Source: Streptomyces deccanensis
GTDB taxonomy: Bacteria; Actinomycetota; Actinomycetes; Streptomycetales; Streptomycetaceae
DNA length: 64,000 bases
Assembly (NCBI RefSeq): GCF_022385335.1
Contig: NZ_CP092431.1
Location: forward strand, 2,976,001-3,040,000
Reading direction: 5' to 3'
The notes under the pieces are model-generated. The model saw nothing but the letters and a program-made list of their open reading frames with translations, did no database searches and was not told where the DNA came from. Below, one piece after another: positions 33,038-41,903 of this stretch (the first letter of the stretch is position 1; each line of letters begins with the position of its first letter). Both the position numbers and the translations under genes were made by a program.

Positions 33038-34315
33038 TCAGCCCCGTTGCGGCTCCTCCCGCTGGGCGAGGTGACGGTCCGCTGCGCGCAGATAGCCGCG
33101 GACCGTGGTGATCCCCGTCGCCACGAGCAGCGTCCTGCCCTCCTGATCGAAGCTTACGAGGCTCCCCGGGCCAGGATCCTCGCCGGGCAGATAACCCGCT
33201 GCGGCCAGGGCGCTCGCCGTGATCTGCCAGGACTGGAACGGCTGGGCCTCCGGGCCCCTGGCCCATGCGCGCACGGCCGCGAGCGGTATCAGAAACAGAC
33301 TCACGACCAGCAAGAGCCAACGCTCGTCAGAGGATTGCACCGTCACCGCTCTGGTGGTCGGGGCGAGCGGCGTCAGAACGAACAACTTCTGTTGCTGTCC
33401 TGTCAGCCGTATGTGGGTGAATTCCCAGAGGGTGCTGGGGGCTTTGGAAGGGACGGCGAACACGCAGCGCGCGTCCGAGATCATCCGTGTCACGACGTCC
33501 TTCCAACCCGTGTCCGGCAGGTAGACCCGCACGGCACCGGACGGGGCGATGCGGTCAGCGGGATTGCCGAGGGTGACGAACGGGAGCCACTTGGCGGGCA
33601 TGGCGGCGACGAGGGCACTCTCCAGATTCGCTGAGTCCTGCCCGGTGCTTTGCCCGAAGGGCTGGTGTTCCGACTCGAACGGCCGCAGATACAGGGTCCG
33701 GGGCGTCATAACCGCTTGCGCCGGATCGGACTTGAGCCGGTTTGCGGCCTCCACGAACAATACTGCCGTCCCCAGGACGGCGAAAAAGGACGGGATGGTC
33801 CACACGAGTCCCGTCCAGCGCTCGACGCCGTGGGAGTGCATGGCTTCGCGTCCGACATAGAAGCTCGTTGCGGGAGCAAGCAGGGCTGTCGCGGCGGCCA
33901 GCGTATTCAGGCATCGGACGCCGATCGCGTTAAGAGTTCCGCGTGGTCCCGTACGACGGCGAGGTCGCAGAAGGATACAAGTCAGCAGAATCGATGACGA
34001 TCCCAGCACAGCGCCCAGGGGAGCACCGACCGCAGAATCGGTGAAGGTGGAGGAGAAGTCGGTGTGGTCGAAGACGATCACCGCGTAGGTCGAACAGAGA
34101 ACGAGAAACGGCGCAAGCAGGAACCAGTGGCGAGACCGAGGGCCTGGCAGCATTCCTCGCCCACGCAGCACTCGTTCGGCCAGCCCCATACCCGCGGCGG
34201 TGAGAAGTATCCCGGTATAGAAGCCCGGCAGAGCGAGCACGAAAAAACCGACTCCATCGAGTATCGACTGAAAAATCAGCTTCGTAGTGCCCCAGATCAG
34301 CTCCGGAGTGCTCAT
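33038..34315 (-). CDS. Multi-pass membrane protein with cytoplasmic TIR-like domain
   Basis: A 425-residue protein starting M-S-T-P-E-L-I-W-G (ATG 34315). About five N-terminal hydrophobic helices occupy residues ~15-195 (L-A-L-P-G-F-Y-T-G-I-L-L, W-F-L-L-A-P-F-L-V-L and others). The next ~150 residues look like a TIR-like fold: T-L-Y-L-R-P-F-E-S-E near 218, F-V-T-L-G-N-P-A-D near 255, W-K-D-V-V-T-R-M-I-S-D-A-R-C-V near 280 and T-L-W-E-F near 303, where the Glu may match the TIR catalytic Glu. One more helix (L-L-L-V-V-S-L-F-L-I-P-L) precedes the C-terminus. The gene follows the RipA-like gene by 35 bases. NADase or signalling roles are inference only. Confidence 0.65.
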   Translation of the reverse strand: MSTPELIWGTTKLIFQSILDGVGFFVLALPGFYTGILLTAAGMGLAERVLRGRGMLPGPRSRHWFLLAPFLVLCSTYAVIVFDHTDFSSTFTDSAVGAPLGAVLGSSSILLTCILLRPRRRTGPRGTLNAIGVRCLNTLAAATALLAPATSFYVGREAMHSHGVERWTGLVWTIPSFFAVLGTAVLFVEAANRLKSDPAQAVMTPRTLYLRPFESEHQPFGQSTGQDSANLESALVAAMPAKWLPFVTLGNPADRIAPSGAVRVYLPDTGWKDVVTRMISDARCVFAVPSKAPSTLWEFTHIRLTGQQQKLFVLTPLAPTTRAVTVQSSDERWLLLVVSLFLIPLAAVRAWARGPEAQPFQSWQITASALAAAGYLPGEDPGPGSLVSFDQEGRTLLVATGITTVRGYLRAADRHLAQREEPQRG

Positions 34316-34350
34316 GTGCCCTCGCCCCGTTATATTGCCGCCCGCAGCAG

Positions 34351-34824
34351 TCATACGGACAGCGTGCCTGCGAACAACAGGAGGTGAGCCCCGGCGAACA
34401 CGATGGGAACCACCCGTTCCGAGGTACCGAGTTCGGCGTAACGGCCGCGCCAGCCACGTTTGCGGTCCCTCTGGAGCACTTGCCACTCATCGGCGAAAAT
34501 CTGTACAGGGAGCCGCTCTTCGAGCCGGTTGATGACGACGAACTTGGCCCGGTTCAGGTCTCGGTAGCTACGCAGTTGCATCCACCAGGTCGCGGAAAGC
34601 GCGACCCCTGCCAGCGCGAGTGCCAGAGCAATCCACCAGGGAGAGGGCTCGACCTGCGGCCTGCTGAAACCGATAAGGGTCACCATCGCGCTCTGCACGG
34701 ACAAGAAGAAGGCGTTGGCAATTCCCCGACGCGACGAAACCCGGTCCGCCATCTCCACGGCGAGCTTGTACAGCTCCAGATCGTCGGACGATTCCGCATC
34801 GGGAACGGGTGAGGACGTGTCCAC
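34351..34824 (-). CDS. RipA-like small membrane protein
   Basis: A 157-residue protein with two hydrophobic helix regions (F-L-S-V-Q-S-A-M-V-T-L-I-G-F near 40-53 and W-I-A-L-A-L-A-L-A-G-V-A-L near 63-75) and conserved patches L-Y-K-L-A-V-E-M-A-D-R-V-S-S-R-R, S-Y-R-D-L-N-R-A-K-F and L-E-E-R-L-P-V-Q. These match, from memory, the RipA-family octameric membrane proteins often found beside conflict-system genes. GTG 34824 is chosen as start (V-D-T-S-S-P) with TTGGGG upstream; an earlier Met at 34941 would add Arg-rich unlikely sequence. It is the first gene of a two-gene operon with the TIR-like protein. Confidence 0.7.
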   Translation of the reverse strand: MDTSSPVPDAESSDDLELYKLAVEMADRVSSRRGIANAFFLSVQSAMVTLIGFSRPQVEPSPWWIALALALAGVALSATWWMQLRSYRDLNRAKFVVINRLEERLPVQIFADEWQVLQRDRKRGWRGRYAELGTSERVVPIVFAGAHLLLFAGTLSV

Positions 34825-35299
34825 CTGGCACCCCAAGGACTCGTTCCGGGGGGCATCCCGCCTCCGCCGGCGACTACTCCGGTTGGCCGTCACGCGGGTA
34901 TGACCTGCACGGAGTCCGCACGGATAAAGTCGATGTTCCAAGCCGCGAGCTGCTCGAAGTGCGTCGCGCTGACGGCCGCACCGAGATTTCTGCCCACATG
35001 GCGCCCCCTAGTTGTCCCGGGCCACGGGCCGTTCCTACCGTCCCGCGTACGGCGAGTACACGGGATCGGCGTGCGCCGGGATGAGGCCAGTCTCGGTGAG
35101 CCTAACGCCTGCCGTACATACGACAGTTGGCCCATTCAGTCCCACCAGCGGGACCACAGCCGTGGGTGGGGCGCTGGGATCGGGCACTGCTTAGGTAGGG
35201 AGTGGAGGGCCTCCTCGGTCAGCGCACTCATCCGGCATCTCCTCGGCCCTGGGGGTGCGTCCTTGGAAGTGGTGTACGGGTTCGACCTGATCCGGGGGT
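34825..35299. other. 475-base gap with only a possible gene fragment
   Basis: Upstream of the RipA-like gene. On the minus strand a frame ending at 34890 gives a coding-like C-terminus (A-T-H-F-E-Q-L-A-A-W-N-I-D-F-I-R) without a credible N-terminus, so it may be the tail of a deleted gene. The rest shows neither a gene nor a strong hairpin. Confidence 0.4.
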
Positions 35300-35386
35300 T
35301 TGCTCCGGCTTCAGAGTGAGGCCCGCATAGACGAACGGTCACCGGCTGATCTTCGAAGTGTCGAAGCCTCGAAGGAGATCAGCACG

Positions 35387-36275
35387 ATGACCGCTCCAGA
35401 CAGTCTGCCCCTGCACGCCCTCATGTCCGCGGAGGCGGATGCCGTCTGCAACGCCGAATACGGGCAGGTCAGCGACGAACGCGTCAACCACCGCAACGGC
35501 TACCGGCCACGCGAGTGGGACACCCGCGCCGGCACCGTCGAGCTCGCCGTCCCCAAGCTGAGGCAGGGCAGTTACTTCCCGCACTGGCTCCTGGAACGCA
35601 GGCGGCGGGCCGAGCAGGCACTCATCAGCGTGGTCGCCACCGCCTACCTGCTCGGTGTGTCCACCCGGCGGTCGAGAAGCTCGCCGAGTCCCTTGGGGTC
35701 ACCCAGCTGTCGAACTCCCAGGTCAGTGCGATGGCCCGGCACCTGGACGAGCAGGTCGCCGCGTTCCGCAACCGGCCGCTGGACGCCGGGCCGTATGCGT
35801 TCGTCTGGGTGGACGCGCTGACCCAGAAGGTCCGCGAGGGCGGCCGCATCATCAACGTCCACGCGCTGATCGCGGTCGGCGTCAACGCCGACGGACACCG
35901 CGAGATCCTCGGCATCGACGTCGCCACGGCCGAGGACGGCGCGGGCTGGCTGGCCTTCCTGCGCCCACTGATCGCCCTCGGCCTGTCCGGGATCCAGTTC
36001 GTCATCTCGGACGCGCACGCCGGCCCCGTCGATGCCATCGGCGCCGTTCTGCCTGGCGCGTCGTGACAGCGCTGCCGCACCCACTACGCCCGCAACCTGC
36101 TGAGCCAGGTTCCGAAATCGGCCCAGCCGTGGGTGGCCACGCTGCTGCGGACGGTCTTCGAACAGCCCGACACCGACGCCGTCCGAGCACAGATGGCACA
36201 CGTCTTGGACGCCCTGGAGGCCAAGTTCCCCAAAGCAGCGGCCCACTTACACCTCCCAGCACGACCTGCAGGCCT
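35387..36275 (+). pseudogene. IS256-family transposase, frameshifted, nonsense-mutated and 3'-truncated
   Basis: Recognisable IS256-family DDE transposase in pieces. Residues from ATG 35387 read N-H-R-N-G-Y-R-P-R-E-W-D-T-R and L-R-Q-G-S-Y-F-P to about 35660. The reading frame then shifts to give S-Q-V-S-A-M-A, F-V-W-V-D-A-L-T-Q-K-V-R-E-G-G-R and I-S-D-A-H-A-G. A TGA at 36064-36066 replaces the Trp of the conserved G-A-S-W-Q-R-C-R motif, and R-C-R-T-H-Y-A-R-N-L-L follows in frame. Another shift occurs near 36245, and homology ends near 36275 before the C-terminal domain. A GCTGATCT / AGATCAGC hairpin (35345-35383) precedes the start. Non-functional. Confidence 0.85.
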
Positions 36276-36441
36276 TCACCCTCGGCCTGGGCACGGCTCA
36301 CCAGCTCGTCGATCAGCTGGTCGCCCACGGCCTTCGCCGACACCGCCGCTGCCGACCCGGCAGCCTCGTGCTCGGGCACGTTCTCACTGGTCATCGATGC
36401 ATCTTCCATGATCGGGAGTTACACCGAACGATTTGCAGTCC
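36276..36441 (-). pseudogene. N-terminal fragment of a second IS256-family transposase, inverted
   Basis: On the minus strand an ATG at 36394 begins M-T-S-E-N-V-P-E-H-E-A-A-G and continues ...D-Q-L-I-D-E-L-V-S-R-A-Q-A-E-G, the typical N-terminus of another Streptomyces IS256 transposase. After ~40 codons homology stops at 36275, where the truncated 3' end of the first IS256 gene begins. The upstream segment to ~36441 resembles the terminal leader of such an element. The two remnants are fused tail to tail. Confidence 0.75.
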
Positions 36442-36493
36442 CCCGCCCTTACCCGGGTTAGCGTGGAGGCGGCGATCGAGGAGTAGGAGTGCC

Positions 36494-36967
36494 ATGTCTG
36501 AGCCCCGGATGGTACGGGAGCAGGAACTCGAACCCGAGGTGGATTTCTACGGGATGTGCCTACAGGATGCGGAGTCCGCCCAGGTCGCGTATCCAGGTGG
36601 CCGCGTCATGGACGAGGGCGTGTTCGTAACTGCCCACCCTGGGCGGGTCGATATCGAGAGCGCTGGTCATACTCACACGCCGGCGATGACCACTCAGGTG
36701 TGGGACGGCGAACCGCCCCTGGACACCAGTCGCGTGTGGGACCAGCGAGCTGACACCACCGTGCGATCCGCGACGGGCACCCTGGAGGTGTGGGCGGTGG
36801 CGTACGGCCCGATCGAGGATGTGATCGAACTGGGGGCTTCCGAGCGGGACTGGCACGTGCGGGTCTACTGCTCCGGCCGAGACGAGGTGGCTCGCGTCAT
36901 CGAGGAGGAAGGGATCGCCGAGGGCGTCGAGCGCTACCTCGTGCAGTTCTGGCCCCAGCAGGCGTGA
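36494..36967 (+). CDS. Hypothetical cytoplasmic protein
   Basis: A 157-residue acidic protein without recognised domain; GAGGAGTAGGAGTGCC precedes the ATG. It is predicted to be beta-rich (V-D-F-Y-G-M-C-L, V-D-I-E-S-A-G, T-L-E-V-W-A-V-A-Y-G-P, H-V-R-V-Y-C-S-G) and ends with a charged helix (E-V-A-R-V-I-E-E-E-G-I-A-E-G-V-E-R-Y). Size, acidity and setting next to transposon debris are compatible with an immunity-type protein, but that is a guess. Confidence 0.7.
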   Translation: MSEPRMVREQELEPEVDFYGMCLQDAESAQVAYPGGRVMDEGVFVTAHPGRVDIESAGHTHTPAMTTQVWDGEPPLDTSRVWDQRADTTVRSATGTLEVWAVAYGPIEDVIELGASERDWHVRVYCSGRDEVARVIEEEGIAEGVERYLVQFWPQQA

Positions 36968-36973
36968 GAGTCG

Positions 36974-36999
36974 GCCCTGGGGGGGACGCCCCCCAGGGC
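36974..36999. terminator. Terminator between convergent genes
   Basis: Perfect 11-base stem GCCCTGGGGGG / CCCCCCAGGGC with a GACG loop, 6 bases after the hypothetical gene and 18 bases from the end of the nuclease pseudogene. Confidence 0.8.
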
Positions 37000-37017
37000 T
37001 ACCTGGCATTCACTCCG

Positions 37018-38369
37018 CTATTTGATGGTGACGTAGAAGCCGTCGTCGTCGCCGTCGAGAATGCGATTGAGCGTCATGAACTGTCCGAGAAGATTGCCGG
37101 CGTTGCCGTTGTCTGTCTTCGCCAGCGGCAGGACGGAGAAGTTGTTCTTCGGGGCGGAGGGCTCGTACGTCTTCTGAGCGCAGCCCTCATAGGTGGTCGC
37201 GAAGGGGTACTCGTCGCACTCCTTCCCGCCCTTGGCGTAGTCGTTGCCGAACGCCTTCTTGCACGCGCTCACCGCGGTGGATCGATTCTTCTTGCGGCGT
37301 GCGTTGTCGTGGTAGAGCCGACGCAGCGGCGACTGCGGGCTCGCCCCAGGGACCTTCTTGCCGGCGTTGGCCGGCTTGGTGCTGCCCGGCTTGGTGAACG
37401 CGGTCTTGATGTGGTTGGCGACCGCCCTCTCCGGAGAGCCGGCCTTGGTGCTGTAGACCAGCGGGACGAGATAGGTGAAAACTGCTCCCCCTGGGCCTTC
37501 TTGGGGAGATACGAAGCCTTGTCCCACCGGGGCGGCAGGAAGAACAGCGTCCCGCTCAGCTCCCCTGCCGCCGTGTAGCCGGGAGGCGGAGTTATCACAG
37601 CAGACGCTTCGAAGACGGAGGCGACAGCGTCAGCGGGCTTGGACCCCTGGCCTGCGGCGGCCTTCAGGACACGAGTGAATCCCGCGGGCTGCTGAGCGGC
37701 GATGACATCGAAGCTCCGCGCCCCAGGCACCGCGCCGGTCTGGGTGACCTTCGCGGTGCTCGGCCACACCTTGGGTATTTTCACCGACGGCTTGATCATC
37801 ATGGCCGATGTGGGCAACACACCAGTCTTCTGCATCTTGGTGAAGTACTGGGTGACACGTACGTCGCGGCTGTCCTTCGCTATCGTGCCGACCGATAGAT
37901 AGACGAACTGAGTCTCGCCTACGGGCCGGCCGTTCTGCGACCACACAGTGAAGAACACCGCACCGGAGCAGGAAGCGAAGCGCGACTTGAAGAAGAACTT
38001 CTTGTCCGTGCCCAAGCCCTTGATGCACTCCTGGGGCGTCATCGTGCGAGCGGGCTCGGGATAGGTCACCGGCGGATCAGCCACCGCGGAGCGCTGGCTG
38101 CTGACGCGCCCGTACCTGGACGCCGGACCGACGACCTCGGGAGCATGCACGGAACCGGTGAACGCTTCACGCTCCTTGACGAGCAGGTCTTTACCTCCCG
38201 CCCGCTGAAGATCGGACAGCGAGGGAAGTCGCGTCCCTACCGGCAGGACACTGGTGTGCATTTCTCTGCTTGGCGGTGTGGCCGCGGCCGGTGATGCCAC
38301 CGGCAGAGCAGAAGCAGCTACCAGGACACCGGTCGCCGCAGTGATGGAAAAGGTTCGACGAAACGTCAC
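37018..38369 (-). pseudogene. Secreted NucA/NucB-type deoxyribonuclease gene, split by a frameshift
   Basis: Two overlapping frames make one protein. The 5' part starts at GTG 38369 (V-T-F-R-R-T-F-S-I) with a signal peptide ending S-P-A-A-A and a ~280-residue domain of unknown type. At about 37485-37495, in a short G-run (minus strand), the frame shifts by one and the remainder continues F-T-Y-L-V-P-L-V-Y-S-T-K into a NucA/NucB DNase domain: L-Y-H-D-N-A-R-R-K-K, C-D-E-Y-P-F-A-T-T-Y-E-G-C and N-L-L-G-Q-F-M-T-L-N-R-I-L-D. The D-E-Y-P-F-A motif supplies the catalytic Glu/Asp. It is either a recent pseudogene or a homopolymer sequencing error. If intact it would be an extracellular nuclease of ~450 residues. 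Confidence 0.75.
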
Positions 38370-38677
38370 TTCATAATCCCCGTTTGCCTGATGAGGCTGC
38401 ACACCACCACGCCCCGCAGAACAGTCGGCACGGAGGCTCATCTGGCGCGCAGCAAAGGATGACGACAGCCCCAAGGGGCTCAGGCCGCCCTGGGAACTCC
38501 ACACTTCATCGAACACGCGTGCCAATCAAGGCAATTTGAGACGTGTGCTCACCACGGCGTGACCGGGAATGCGGGCGTGGGCTCTTGTCGGTCCTGTGGT
38601 CGGGTGGGCCCCATGCCGCCGCCACATACGCGCAGCGGACCCAGAGCGTGACTATGCGGGCCGCGTGCTGCCCGGGG
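38370..38677. other. 308-base gap, no gene seen
   Basis: Upstream region of the nuclease pseudogene and downstream of the next small gene. Open frames here are short, with no ribosome-binding site or recognisable product, and no notable repeat was found. Confidence 0.5.
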
Positions 38678-38887
38678 TCAGCCGAGGGCGTCGATGGCCT
38701 TCACGACCAGAGCCTGCGCATCGGCCCCGTACACGGCCAGTTCTGCGAGCCAGGCGAACGCCCGTAAGTACATGTCGAGTTCGCTCGGCGCCATGACGGT
38801 CACCTGCGTGGCGAACATCTCGCCCAAGGTGGCGTCTTCGTGTCTTCCCAGCCGTCGGCTGCCCCAGGCGCTCACGGGCCTGTTCAC
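38678..38887 (-). CDS. Small hypothetical protein
   Basis: 69 codons from GTG 38887 with strongly GC-rich third positions, which supports coding. The product has a basic head (W-G-S-R-R-L-G-R) and an acidic, helical remainder (L-G-E-M-F-A-T-Q-V-T-V-M, L-D-M-Y-L-R-A-F-A-W-L-A-E-L-A-V-Y). No family recognised. It is divergent from the next small gene with 32 bases between starts. It could be a fragment. Confidence 0.45.
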   Translation of the reverse strand: MNRPVSAWGSRRLGRHEDATLGEMFATQVTVMAPSELDMYLRAFAWLAELAVYGADAQALVVKAIDALG

Positions 38888-38919
38888 CCAGGCGCAGCCA
38901 CGTTGTTACTCTCCGCGCC

Positions 38920-39183
38920 ATGTCGCATGCAGCAGCGCGGGAGATGCGCTCTCCGATCCGGTCGATCCACCCGTACGTACCCGCGGTTGAACAACAGGGC
39001 GATGTGATCTGCTCGATGGCGTTGCGCGACGAGTGCGAGCACAAGCTCGTCGCGGAGGTACGCCCCGAGTTCAGAGACGGCACCTCCCCTCGCTGGCGGG
39101 TGTGCGGCGAGTGGCTGACCAGTCATCCGTCAGCCATCGCCCACATCACCGCGAACGGCTTCCAGGAGCCCGTCATCCCGTGA
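38920..39183 (+). CDS. Small hypothetical protein
   Basis: 87 codons from ATG 38920, with roughly 80 percent GC at third positions, though no clear ribosome-binding site. Segments include A-L-R-D-E-C-E-H-K-L-V-A-E-V and W-R-V-C-G-E-W-L-T-S-H-P. No recognised domain. Open frames on the other strand here are less biased. Confidence 0.4.
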   Translation: MSHAAAREMRSPIRSIHPYVPAVEQQGDVICSMALRDECEHKLVAEVRPEFRDGTSPRWRVCGEWLTSHPSAIAHITANGFQEPVIP

Positions 39184-39211
39184 CAGGGCAACACCGAAAC
39201 CCCGGCAAGGA

Positions 39212-39439
39212 CTACGCCGGCCGATACACCGCCTGACCGGGGTCCGGCCTCACGATGAGGCCCTCATCGGCCAGTTCCCGCAGGATGCGGCGGGCCTCCT
39301 TGCCAGCTGCCTCGCCGCTCGTCGGCTCGTACCCGGCGACGCGCAAGGCCAGGACAGCGCGTTCGGTGTCCCAGGTGCCGGCCAACGCCTGGATCACCGC
39401 GGCGAGCGCCTGCTTGTGCGTCAGCGCCTTCTCGGTCAT
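39212..39439 (-). CDS. Small winged-helix-like hypothetical protein
   Basis: A 75-residue protein with a strong GGGAGGG before ATG 39439. The sequence (Q-A-L-A-A-V-I-Q-A-L-A-G-T-W-D-T, A-L-R-V-A-G-Y-E-P, R-I-L-R-E-L-A-D-E-G-L-I-V-R) looks like a compact winged helix-turn-helix with recognition helix and wing. Similar short proteins are scattered in Streptomyces accessory regions. Function unknown. Confidence 0.65.
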   Translation of the reverse strand: MTEKALTHKQALAAVIQALAGTWDTERAVLALRVAGYEPTSGEAAGKEARRILRELADEGLIVRPDPGQAVYRPA

Positions 39440-39558
39440 CTCACCCTCCCCTTCCGGAAAACCGCCACAGCATGGCACACGACGGCACGGCCCCTGCCCG
39501 CCAGCCGGACCAGCGCAAAGCGGAAGCCGAAGAGACTGCCTTTCGGGAAGCGGCCACG

Positions 39559-40260
39559 CTACAGAGAAGGCTTGAACCCGGGCACCCACTCGAAGCCGAA
39601 GCCGTAGGCACGGTCGATGAGTTCTTGGTTCGACGACCAGGCATCGGCCGTGAACCAGCGCACTTCGCGCCGCAGGTCGAGGGTGTCACGCCCTGGGGTC
39701 AGCAGCGCGATGGCGCACGAAGTGGCCCCGGCCGGGGAGTCGTCGAGGTGGATCCGCCAAGTACCGCTCGGCGCGCTGATGGTGACGACGCCACCCAGTG
39801 TCCGGAAGTCGACTGCGCCCTCGTAGATGTACACATAGACGAGGAGCTTGGTGAACTGGCGCCGATGCTCCAGGCTGATCCGCAGCGTCTCCCCGTCCGA
39901 GGTCTCGCCGGTCCGGTCGTCCTGGTCGATGCTGACATAGGGCCAGGCGTCCAGATCGCCGAACGTCTCCCCGAGGGGCTGCACAGCGGCTCCCACGCCG
40001 TCGCGGGTGAGAACCAGGCAGCCCAGATCGAGATCGGCCTCGGAGGTGACCGACCAGTTGAGGTTCACCTGGAGGACTCCCCGGCCCACGATCTCGGCAC
40101 GTGGCGTCCGTCGCGTGAGTTCCACCGCAACCGGAGGCGGCGATTGCGCCGTCCCTCTCGGCGTGCGCCTCTCGGTCTCGGCGGGAGGCCCGCCACCGCC
40201 CAGGTGGATGACACCCCGTCGTCTACCGTCACCACTCAACGAGGCCCCCAAGTTCAGCAC
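39559..40260 (-). CDS. TerD-family protein
   Basis: A 233-residue protein with a TerD (Ca2+-binding beta-sandwich) domain in residues ~45-230: L-N-W-S-V-T-S-E-A-D-L-D-L-G-C-L-V, V-S-I-D-Q-D-D-R-T-G-E (metal-binding D-x-D-D-R-T-G), L-L-V-Y-V-Y-I-Y-E-G and the closing E-L-I-D-R-A-Y-G-F-G. The ~45-residue basic, Gly/Pro-rich head is unusual. It starts at GTG 40260 without a clear ribosome-binding site. TerD proteins act with other Ter proteins in metal, phage and membrane-stress responses. It is divergent, across 188 bases, from the five-gene operon containing a TerY-like VWA protein, PP2C and kinase. Confidence 0.88.
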   Translation of the reverse strand: MLNLGASLSGDGRRRGVIHLGGGGPPAETERRTPRGTAQSPPPVAVELTRRTPRAEIVGRGVLQVNLNWSVTSEADLDLGCLVLTRDGVGAAVQPLGETFGDLDAWPYVSIDQDDRTGETSDGETLRISLEHRRQFTKLLVYVYIYEGAVDFRTLGGVVTISAPSGTWRIHLDDSPAGATSCAIALLTPGRDTLDLRREVRWFTADAWSSNQELIDRAYGFGFEWVPGFKPSL

Positions 40261-40448
40261 ATCGTTTGATACCGCTTCGTGACACCCATCCGCTGATGCG
40301 ATTGTCGTCTAGTATGGCGCGCCTGGTGAAGAAGATGTAAAAGTCTCCACCAGTTCGTTCTGCGCTGCGGGGGGCAAGCGCCACTGGGGCAAGCCTGACC
40401 GTTGCCGCGCTTGATCGGCGAGTACGTCCCGGCGTTCACCGGGCAGGG

Positions 40449-41903
40449 GTGGGAATGTTCGCGGGGACACAACTGGATCAAGGGGTGACGGCACGTCACC
40501 TCGAAGACATGGCGCAGGACCCTGCGCTCGCACCGCGCGCCGAGGAACTGCGCGCACTGGCACAGGCGCTCGGCTCAACCGACACGCAGGCCCTCGACGC
40601 ATGGGCCGACCTGGACCTGATGACACACTTCGCCCGGCCCGAGAGCATCGCCGAGCCGGTGGTCGACAGCCGAGGCGCGCGGTTCAACTCGGCACTGGAC
40701 TGGATCCTGGGAGCCTTGGTCTTCCTGCCCCTGCTGTTCACCTGGTTCGGACTGTGGCAGGCGTCCAGCGCGTACGGGGCGCTCACGGGCGACGATCCCA
40801 AGGCCGCCGGCCGGCCCTTCCTCCAGCTGTGGCAGTCCGGGTTCGACGGGCACCTGGGTGAGGCCTTCCGGTTCGGGCACGTCGCTGTCTTCGGTTGCCT
40901 GAGCCTCGCGATGCTCTTCGTCCTCACCGCCGTCCACGGCTACCGGCGCACCGCTGCCGAACGCGACGAGGAGCAGGCGCGCGTCCGTACCCGAGCGGCC
41001 CTCGCCCGCCTGGCGCCGGTCCTCACCCGGGCCCAACTCGCACTGAACGCCCATCGATTCGCATCCCCGCAGCGCTTCGCCGCGGAGCTCAATTCGGCAG
41101 CGGGCCGACTTCAGCGCATGCAGACCAAGGCCATCGCCACACAGGAAGAACTCACCCGGGCCGCCCAGGTGGTGGGCGAGGCCATGGACAAGGCGGAGCA
41201 GCGCCTCGCCCAGGCAGAGTCGTATGTGCGGCCGATCGAGCAGGTCGTGTTGCGCATGGAGGAGACCGTGCGGGACAGCGGCACGGCCATCCAGGCCGCC
41301 GTGCAGGGCCTGGACGATCCGGTGACGCAGGCCGGCCGGCGACTGGCCGACGCCGTCAGCGGACAGACCGGCGTGCTCGACAAGGCGCTGGAGGAAGTGC
41401 GGGTGGCCGGGGACGGTATGCGCGATCTCCTCGCCCGGACCGCGGATCGGCTGGAGGCGGCGGTCGGCGCCAACGGCAGCAGCGTCCACCAGGCATTGTC
41501 GGACGCGGCGCAGCAGGTCGAGGACTCCCTGACCGTACTGGCGGCGTCGCAGCGCGGGTTCACCACCGGCGTCGAGGTCGTCGCGGATGTCAACGGCCGG
41601 CTGCTCAACGACCTCGGCTCGGTGGCCGAGCGCACCGGTGAGGCCGCGGAGGTCTCCCGCGAGGCTCTGCTCGGCATCGAGGCCCGCAGCCAGGCCCTTC
41701 ACGAAGCAGCCGACCGCTTCACCGGCGTCACCGACGCTTTGGTACGGGCGCTGCGCGAGACCGAGACGGCCCGCGCCGAGACCGAGACGGCGCGGAGCGA
41801 GGCTGAGGCGGCGCGGGCCGGGGCCGAGGCCGCCCAGAAGCGGGCCGAGGACGAGCTGCGGCAGGCGAGGGAACTGCGGGCCGGAATCGGATCCGCACGG
41901 TGA
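40449..41903 (+). CDS. Membrane protein with two helices and long coiled-coil tail
   Basis: A 484-residue protein, first gene of the operon. A ~80-residue helical cytoplasmic head precedes transmembrane helices at about 84-106 (W-I-L-G-A-L-V-F-L-P-L-L-F) and 143-164 (V-A-V-F-G-C-L-S-L-A-M-L-F). The remaining ~320 residues are almost entirely amphipathic helix with Ala/Glu/Arg heptads, ending in a repeated E-T-A-R-A-E-T-E-T-A-R segment. This helices-then-long-tail layout recalls ZorA and other MotA/ExbB-like proteins, though only two helices are evident. The start is uncertain (GTG 40449, ATG 40455 or ATG 40509). The stop overlaps the next start as GTGA. Confidence 0.75.
   Translation: MGMFAGTQLDQGVTARHLEDMAQDPALAPRAEELRALAQALGSTDTQALDAWADLDLMTHFARPESIAEPVVDSRGARFNSALDWILGALVFLPLLFTWFGLWQASSAYGALTGDDPKAAGRPFLQLWQSGFDGHLGEAFRFGHVAVFGCLSLAMLFVLTAVHGYRRTAAERDEEQARVRTRAALARLAPVLTRAQLALNAHRFASPQRFAAELNSAAGRLQRMQTKAIATQEELTRAAQVVGEAMDKAEQRLAQAESYVRPIEQVVLRMEETVRDSGTAIQAAVQGLDDPVTQAGRRLADAVSGQTGVLDKALEEVRVAGDGMRDLLARTADRLEAAVGANGSSVHQALSDAAQQVEDSLTVLAASQRGFTTGVEVVADVNGRLLNDLGSVAERTGEAAEVSREALLGIEARSQALHEAADRFTGVTDALVRALRETETARAETETARSEAEAARAGAEAAQKRAEDELRQARELRAGIGSAR

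Noticed and set aside
38652..39126. Idea of one frameshifted minus-strand gene spanning this stretch
   Set aside because: Two independent shifts would be needed, and part of the stretch is better explained by a plus-strand frame with stronger third-position GC bias.
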